64,000 nt of DNA from Bacilli bacterium. GTDB taxonomy: Bacteria > Bacillota_I > Bacilli_A > RFN20 > CAG-449. Made by a program: the position numbers and the translations under genes. Within the stretch, counting starts at the first letter, position 1. Every line of letters starts with the position of its first letter. The stretch lies in contig CAAEFC010000030.1 in NCBI GenBank assembly GCA_900755065.1, forward strand, positions 7,835 to 71,834. The letters are read 5' to 3'. This document shows, one piece after another, positions 58,792-64,000 of this stretch. The notes beneath the pieces are model-generated. The model saw only the letters and a program-made list of their open reading frames with translations, did no database searches and was not told the origin of the DNA.

Positions 58792-60535
58792 CGGCGTTTT
58801 CCTTTCTTTTTTTCGATCGGTCGCCTTTTTTCAACGATTTCATTGCCGTCATCAGAATGAAAACAGAGGAAAAGGCTATAACCAGAACGGCGGTGATTTC
58901 GCTTGTAAACGACAGCATATTGTAGATCATCAGGATAGCGAACAGGACGAGAAGCACCATTCGGTTACTGACGGAGAAGCGGAATTTCAGACGCTCGACG
59001 AGAAGAAGCGCGAAAAGAACGAGGAAATAAGGAATAAAGAGAATGCAGAGAATCGATACGGAAGAGCGGTAAAAGGAGACGGCGGACAGGATCACGGCGC
59101 CGAGCGAAACGAGGCATTCGGAAAGATGAAGAATTCGTAGCGCCCGATAGGAGTCGTTTCTGTCCGTGCACAGACGCCAAATCAAAAGGATCGTCGGAAC
59201 GATAGCGAGGATCACACAGGCGACGACAAACACGATTAAACCGATCAGAAGGACCCAAAGAATCCAATAGGAAGCGTTTTGGACAATTTTCGGTCGAGAA
59301 ACTTCGCAAAGGCTGAACCGGAGTTCCGTTTCCGGAAGCGTATCGCAATGGGCGGAATAGCCCGTTCCGTCTTCATTTTGCTCAAAACGCAGCGTAGAAT
59401 CGCTGATGTAGAAATCCGTGTAAATCGCAATATCGAGGTTTTGGAAATCCGCCCAGGATTTCGCCGGAGAAAGAAGATAGGTGTATTCGTATTTCGCCGG
59501 TTCGTACCGGTCGTTAATGGAAGGGTACAACGGCGCAAAAACCGTATTCGTCGCACTTTCTCCCGGCCTGAGTTTCAACCGGTAATCGTACCAGCGAAGC
59601 AACCGATCGTCTTTGGCAAGATCAAATTCGCTTTCGTCCAGAGAGATGATGCGGCCGTTTCGGTTAGGATCATCGGCGAGCCGATCGTAAAACGCATTGT
59701 TCCAATCGAGCCGGCTGATCGGCGTGTTTTCGTCGTAATATTTGAAAATCAGATCGTCGAAAAGCATTTCCTCTTTGGAAATCAGGGAAAGCCTTCCGTC
59801 AAGAGGTAAATGAGAGTCGGAAGATTCGTAAAACGATGCCGATTCGATGAAATCCGGATCGTCTTCGCCGACGAAATAAAAGTCATAAATCTTGTTTCTT
59901 TCCACCGGAAAGGAGACCGTATTGCCGTTGATCGAACAACGATCCGGAGCGATCAATCCCTTTGAAGTCAAAAAAGACGCGCGGACGGGAATACCTTCCT
60001 TTCCCGGATCGAAAAGCGCTTCGACCCGATAGTGGAAAACGTCTGCGTTTTTACGGAAAAACGCGTCTTCGATCATTTCGTCGCGGATCTTGCTCATATC
60101 CCGATCGAGATCAAAAACATAGGAAGAAGAATAGGTGTGCCGGAGTTCTTTTTCGACGACTTCGCCGTTTACGAGGACATCGAAATCGGAAAGGTCGTCA
60201 AGACCGTCCGAATACTCGGGCGCCGCGCCGAAAGGAAAGACCAGTTCGGCATCGATGTCCAGATCAGTCGGATTGTAAAAAGTGTATTCGGCGGAAAGAT
60301 AGGCGCCTCCTGAGGGCTGATCGGGAAGAACGGGGAAAGACGAAACGTAAAAATTCAGTTTTTCTCCCTTCACTTCCAGCGGACAGTTTTCGCTTTTTGA
60401 AACGACGCCGTTGCTATCGGTTCCAAGCGTCACTCTTGACGCCGAATTCGCGGAAACGACTTCCGGAGAACGGAAAGAAAACGAAAAGCATAGGGAGAAA
60501 AGAAAAGTCAGAATCGCAGCGCTTTTTTTCTTCAT
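58778..60535 (-). CDS. Exported protein with a large ectodomain and five C-terminal membrane segments, unknown
   Basis: A 585-residue protein: signal peptide (residues ~4-28), a ~360-residue ectodomain rich in Asp, Tyr and Ser, then about five transmembrane segments between residues 415 and 565 and a basic tail. The plan resembles exported sensor-like or lipid-modifying proteins, but I know no family. GAGGTG before the ATG at 60535 decides the start. Its downstream neighbour overlaps it by 14 bases. Confidence 0.72.
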   Translation of the reverse strand: MKKKSAAILTFLFSLCFSFSFRSPEVVSANSASRVTLGTDSNGVVSKSENCPLEVKGEKLNFYVSSFPVLPDQPSGGAYLSAEYTFYNPTDLDIDAELVFPFGAAPEYSDGLDDLSDFDVLVNGEVVEKELRHTYSSSYVFDLDRDMSKIRDEMIEDAFFRKNADVFHYRVEALFDPGKEGIPVRASFLTSKGLIAPDRCSINGNTVSFPVERNKIYDFYFVGEDDPDFIESASFYESSDSHLPLDGRLSLISKEEMLFDDLIFKYYDENTPISRLDWNNAFYDRLADDPNRNGRIISLDESEFDLAKDDRLLRWYDYRLKLRPGESATNTVFAPLYPSINDRYEPAKYEYTYLLSPAKSWADFQNLDIAIYTDFYISDSTLRFEQNEDGTGYSAHCDTLPETELRFSLCEVSRPKIVQNASYWILWVLLIGLIVFVVACVILAIVPTILLIWRLCTDRNDSYRALRILHLSECLVSLGAVILSAVSFYRSSVSILCILFIPYFLVLFALLLVERLKFRFSVSNRMVLLVLFAILMIYNMLSFTSEITAVLVIAFSSVFILMTAMKSLKKGDRSKKRKENADGSL

Positions 60536-60691
60536 CGTCTTCACCTCAGAAATCCGCTCTCACGAGATAAGAGTATAGTACCACAGAATAAAAGAAAGGC
60601 AAAGCAAAACAGAAGCGAGTAGGGCGCACCCTTTATCGGAAACCGCGAAAAGAAAATTCTCCGCACGTGGGTTTTCATCGCGAAAAGCCGG

Positions 60692-63138
60692 TCATCTGAG
60701 ATAAGTCAGGCTTTCTCCGATCTGAGCGAGCGTTCCGGTGGAATCGTTTTCCCATACGTAAATCCGGGCGTTTCCTTTGGAAACGGATTCGGCGGTTAAC
60801 GTTGAGGAAGTCACGGAAACTCTTCTTCCGGAAACGACGTCGACATAGGTACCGTTCGGAATTCCTTTGAATGTAGCGCCTCCGGAAACGCTGACGCAGG
60901 CAAGGGAATCGATGTTTCCTTCGGTGTAACGTCGGATATACGCCATGTTCCCGGATACATTCTCGGTGGTGTACTGTCCTCTTCTTAACGCCGGGACGGC
61001 CAGACGGATCCGGTTTAGTTTTTGCAAATGTCGGGAAAGCGTCGCGTTCAAGGTCTCCCGGATCGTTCCGTTCGCCGTGAACAGTCCGAAATCGGTCGCC
61101 GAGACTTCGCCGGCAAGGTGATCCCCATAGTAGGCTCTCCCTGTTTCGGAAAGCACCGTGTTCGTGCCGTTATCGATGACTTTTCCGGCCTGAAATTCGA
61201 TTTCGCTTCCGTAATAGAGGCAAGGTACGCCGCGGAAGGTGAACATCAGCGACAGGTTTTCCGCCCAGGCGTCGGTACCCTGATTGTACCGGACGGTCTG
61301 TATTTCGTCCGGCGAATAATCGTGCGAATCGACGTAGACGACGTTGTAAGTGGCGTCTTCGTAATAACGGTCGTTGTTCTTCGCGACGTTGAAAGCGTTC
61401 CGGGCTTCGAGAAAATTCCAGTGCATCGGGAAATCGATGACGCCGGCGCCGCTGGCGAGGCGGTGATCCGGCGCATGATAGGCGACGCCGTCGAGGAAAG
61501 AGTTGGTCGAAGTCGGCTACCCGAAGTCGTAGAATTGTCTGTATAGGCCTGTTCGATGCTGGCCAGATTGGTCTCTTTGTCGCCCCACGGATACGCTTTC
61601 GTCTCTTTCCAGGTGTAGAACGGCGCGCTTAAAGCCGGAATGCCGTGGTTCCACACTTCCCGGACGCGCGCGCAGACTTCGCCGAACATATAGAAATGAT
61701 CGTTGCCGCATCTTCGGGCGTATTCGTAAAGACCCGGCAGAAGATAATTGTTCAGGGTCAGACGGGAAATGTGTTTCATCGTGTCGATGCGGAAATAATC
61801 GACGCCCATGCGGATAAAATCCCCGTAGCATTTCACCAGATATTCGGCGACGATCGGATTTTCCGTGTTGAGATCGACGCAATCGCCGGCGATCTGCGCG
61901 ACCTGTTCGCCGAAAGTTTCCCACGAGAAGTTACCGTAGTGATGATAGATGTCGTTCGGATCGGAACCGTCGTTTTTCGTGTTCTTCATGTTCGCAATCC
62001 GCGCATCGTACTGCTGACTGCCGCTTAAAGAAGCATAATCAGAAGGCAATCCCGAATTTTCCAGCAATTTCATGCAATCTACCGCGGAAAGGTCGCCGCT
62101 TTTTTCAAACATCGGAAAGAGATTTCTTTCGCCGAAGTTTCCCGTATGATTGAAAACGACGTCGAGAATCAGTTTCATATCGCGGGAATGCACTTCTTCC
62201 AGCAGCGTCTCAAAGGAGACGTCTTCGGACTCGTAACGCGCATCGACTTTGGAAAAATCGAAAGCATGGTAGCTGTGATAATCGTAACCGGAGGCGTTTT
62301 CCACCACCGGGGTGATCCAGACCGAAGTGAATCCCAGCGCTTTGATGTAATCGAGTTTTTCGATGAGTCCCTTGAAGTCTCCGCGCCATGCCGGATCGGA
62401 AGAGGGATTCTTGCTGTCCCAGCAATCGACGTTATTGGACGGATCGCCGTCGTAAAAGCGGGTGGTGATCGCAAAGTAGATCGATTCGTCGCGGAAATCG
62501 GTTCTCTTGCCCCGATACGGGTGAAGAACGGTGAAATAATCTTCGCCCAGTTCATTCTAGATAGAGAAATTTTTATACGAATCGGCGACGACCGGATCGA
62601 CCGGCATCTGTCCTCCCTGACTGCCTCCGGAAGCGGAAAACTCGCCTCCGTAGACATCGGAATGACTCCATTTTCCCTGATCGTACCAATGATAACCGAT
62701 GCCGCTGACGCTCAGATCGGCGGTCTGACTGCTTCCGTTGTCTTTATTGAAGATCAGATTGACCGAAGTCAATCCTTCCGGGAAATCGTAGCAAAGCCAG
62801 GTATCGTCGTATTTTTCCAAAGCCGTTCCCGGCCATTTTCCCACATATTCGACCGTGCCGTTATCCGAACTGTTCCACGCGTAGATGTGCGTGTATCCTT
62901 TGACCAGTACTTTGATGTTGGAAATGACGGGAAGAATCTCACCGGCAGAACCGCTTGATGCCGAAGAAGAAGCGCCTTCGGAAGAGAACGTCGCTGTGTT
63001 TCCGGAATGCAAAGACGAAGCGCTGTCTGAACTTGTCCCGGAAGAAGATTCGCCGGACGAACTCGTTTCTCCGCCTCTTCCGCAGGAGGAAAGGCCGACG
63101 AGCAAAGACAAGGCGAAAACCAAAATCCATTTTTTCAT
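60692..63138 (-). pseudogene. Secreted GH13 alpha-amylase with CBM26-like domain, broken by a stop and a frameshift
   Basis: Read through, this is an ~815-residue lipoprotein: signal and lipobox (GLSSC), a Ser-rich linker, a starch-binding CBM26-like module (YIYAWN-type HIYAWNSSDNGTVEYVGKWPG), then a GH13 barrel with DVVFNHTGN, the nucleophile Asp in YFRIDTMKHIS, the acid Glu in FGEVCARVRE and DSHDYSP. It degrades starch-like glucans. A TAG at 62557-62559 stops the frame after KNFSI, and near 61515 the frame shifts between YTDNSTTSG and TNSFLDGVAYHA. Catalytic residues are intact, so loss is recent, or the two lesions are sequencing errors. Confidence 0.85.
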
Positions 63139-63355
63139 AGATGATCCTTTCGATAAAATCTAAATCCAGTATATTCGATTTCCTCTATAAATGAAAGCGT
63201 TTTCACAGAAAAAGAGCGAAAACATTTTTGAAACATCTTTCATCTCTTCTGAAAGGAGAGCAAAGTCCATTGATCGTTCGGGTATTTCGTTCTTTCATCT
63301 ATACTTTCACGATATCCATTTTTTCGCGGTTATCGAAAACCAACGCATTCCGGAT

Positions 63356-63826
63356 TTACAGGATTTTTTTTAACCAGATCACTTCGTCGGTGCGATATTC
63401 TTCGGTAAATCCGAATTCTTGGAAAAGGCAAATGGCAGGATTATCGATCGCAAGATTGTCGTAAAGTTCTTTCAGACCCGCCTTTTTCGCATTCTCTAAT
63501 AGAATTTCAAGACCTTTTCTTCCATATCCGAGTTTTCTGTATTTTGAATAAACAATAATGTTGGCAAGATAAACGCGGTATTCTTCGTCAAAATGGTAAG
63601 CGATTTCGCCGACGAATTCCTCTTTTTCATTGACCAGGTATCGATAGAATCTTTGATTTTGATGATCAGAGATCCAATACCGATACCACTCCGACCATCT
63701 TTCCTCAGGAAAAGCAATCGTTCCGCCCCAATGATGATTATAGGACATCGTCTCTTCATCGCTCATAAGCCGTTCTCTGAACCACAAGTCTTTCAATTCA
63801 GGTAAATATACTTTTAAACCTTGCAT
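63356..63826 (-). CDS. GNAT family N-acetyltransferase
   Basis: A 156-residue GNAT protein. The acetyl-CoA site is the segment VYLANIIVYSKYRKLGYGRKGLEILLENAKKAG (R-x-x-G-x-G/A pattern), followed by NPAICLFQEFGFTEE. The ATG at 63826 follows GGAGA; an upstream in-frame start has none. Substrate unknown. It is a single gene at the right end of the window. Confidence 0.88.
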   Translation of the reverse strand: MQGLKVYLPELKDLWFRERLMSDEETMSYNHHWGGTIAFPEERWSEWYRYWISDHQNQRFYRYLVNEKEEFVGEIAYHFDEEYRVYLANIIVYSKYRKLGYGRKGLEILLENAKKAGLKELYDNLAIDNPAICLFQEFGFTEEYRTDEVIWLKKIL

Positions 63827-63916
63827 TTGCTTTATCTCCGTGCTTTGTCTGCGTATGTATCGATTATGCCACGAAACGGTATTGAGTTTATTTAATTTCA
63901 ATCGTGTTCTTTCTTC

Positions 63917-63992
63917 GTAAGCGTAAAAGAAAACCAAACTCGAACTATAGAACCTCTAGCAATAAAATAATAGCAGGAGGAAAGAAAAGATG
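63917..63992 (+). repeat. Dispersed leader repeat, copy B (matches 34563-34638)
   Basis: Starts GTAAGCGTAAAAGAAAACC and ends TAGCAGGAGGAAAG plus ATG at 63990, differing from copy A at only a few positions. A coding frame opens at the ATG (ATGAAGAAT...) but the window ends after 11 bases, so the gene it leads is not visible. Confidence 0.75.
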
Positions 63993-64000
63993 AAGAATAA

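Noticed and set aside
62557..62559. TAG in the amylase read as evidence for a recoded stop
   Set aside because: Several intact genes here end in TAG, and the amylase also has a frameshift.
1..64000. CRISPR arrays, rRNA genes, complete transposases or prophage structural genes
   Set aside because: None were seen on reading both strands; only three tRNAs and one riboswitch were found among RNA features.

Overview
The window comes from an endospore-forming member of the Bacillota, most likely an uncultured gut lineage of the Bacilli. The evidence is a sporulation gene set (spoIVA, cotJA/B, cotJC, dacB-spmA, spmB, two YjcZ-like peptides), a sufCDSUB operon in Bacillus order, a YhaM-type nuclease, Shine-Dalgarno sites of the AGGAGG type, and a preQ1-I riboswitch before a queT-like gene. 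Coding DNA is of intermediate GC with a uniform style. Several short AT-rich islands stand out against it. TAA, TGA and TAG all serve as stops, so the code looks standard.

Layout. 1-5.5 kb: recX and a YhaM-like nuclease, a HIT protein, and two large lipoproteins (one parvulin-like). 5.7-6.0 kb: two tiny membrane peptides behind a sigma-K-like promoter. 6.2-15.0 kb: one gapless operon, sufC-sufD-sufS-sufU-sufB-mnmG-rsmG-parA-parB, which joins Fe-S assembly to the usual origin-proximal cluster. 15.0-16.2 kb: AT-rich gene debris (AlbA/Schlafen-like and DUF262-like remnants). 16.3-24.6 kb: small regulators, dacB-spmA, a C26 peptidase, a hotdog protein, a membrane beta-propeller-like protein, spmB and tldD/tldE. 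24.6-25.5 kb: an AT-rich nucleotidyltransferase cassette sitting exactly in the loop of a bidirectional terminator. 25.5-34.2 kb: YhhN-like protein, a trigger factor lacking its ribosome-binding domain, rluB, spoIVA, HU, fused cotJA-cotJB, cotJC, an NAD+ synthetase carrying an N-terminal Phd/YefM-like domain, and a ProRS C-terminal-like protein. 34.2-34.5 kb: tRNA-Ser, tRNA-Asp, tRNA-Gly. 34.5-36.9 kb: an AT-rich island with a Fic protein and a dispersed leader repeat.

37-64 kb: membrane and exported proteins (TPR-like, YcxB-like, Ser-rich lipoprotein, beta-propeller protein, membrane-anchored serpin), ung, an ECF sigma with an RsgI-like anti-sigma, a four-gene DUF2589 operon of unknown role, a TetR-controlled ABC exporter, a Fur plus putative metal permease operon with a Fur box, the preQ1 riboswitch and transporter, a NatAB-like exporter, a DUF3737 protein, a broken secreted GH13 amylase, a GNAT acetyltransferase and, at the right edge, the second copy of the leader repeat.

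The strongest leads are: the DUF2589 operon; the Phd-NadE fusion; the cassette inserted into a terminator loop together with the paired hairpins it shares with the post-parB island; the dispersed leader repeat; the leaderless sigma-E-like promoters of dacB and spmB; and a ParB whose CTP-binding motifs have changed. All functional names rest on reading the sequence by eye, without database searches.
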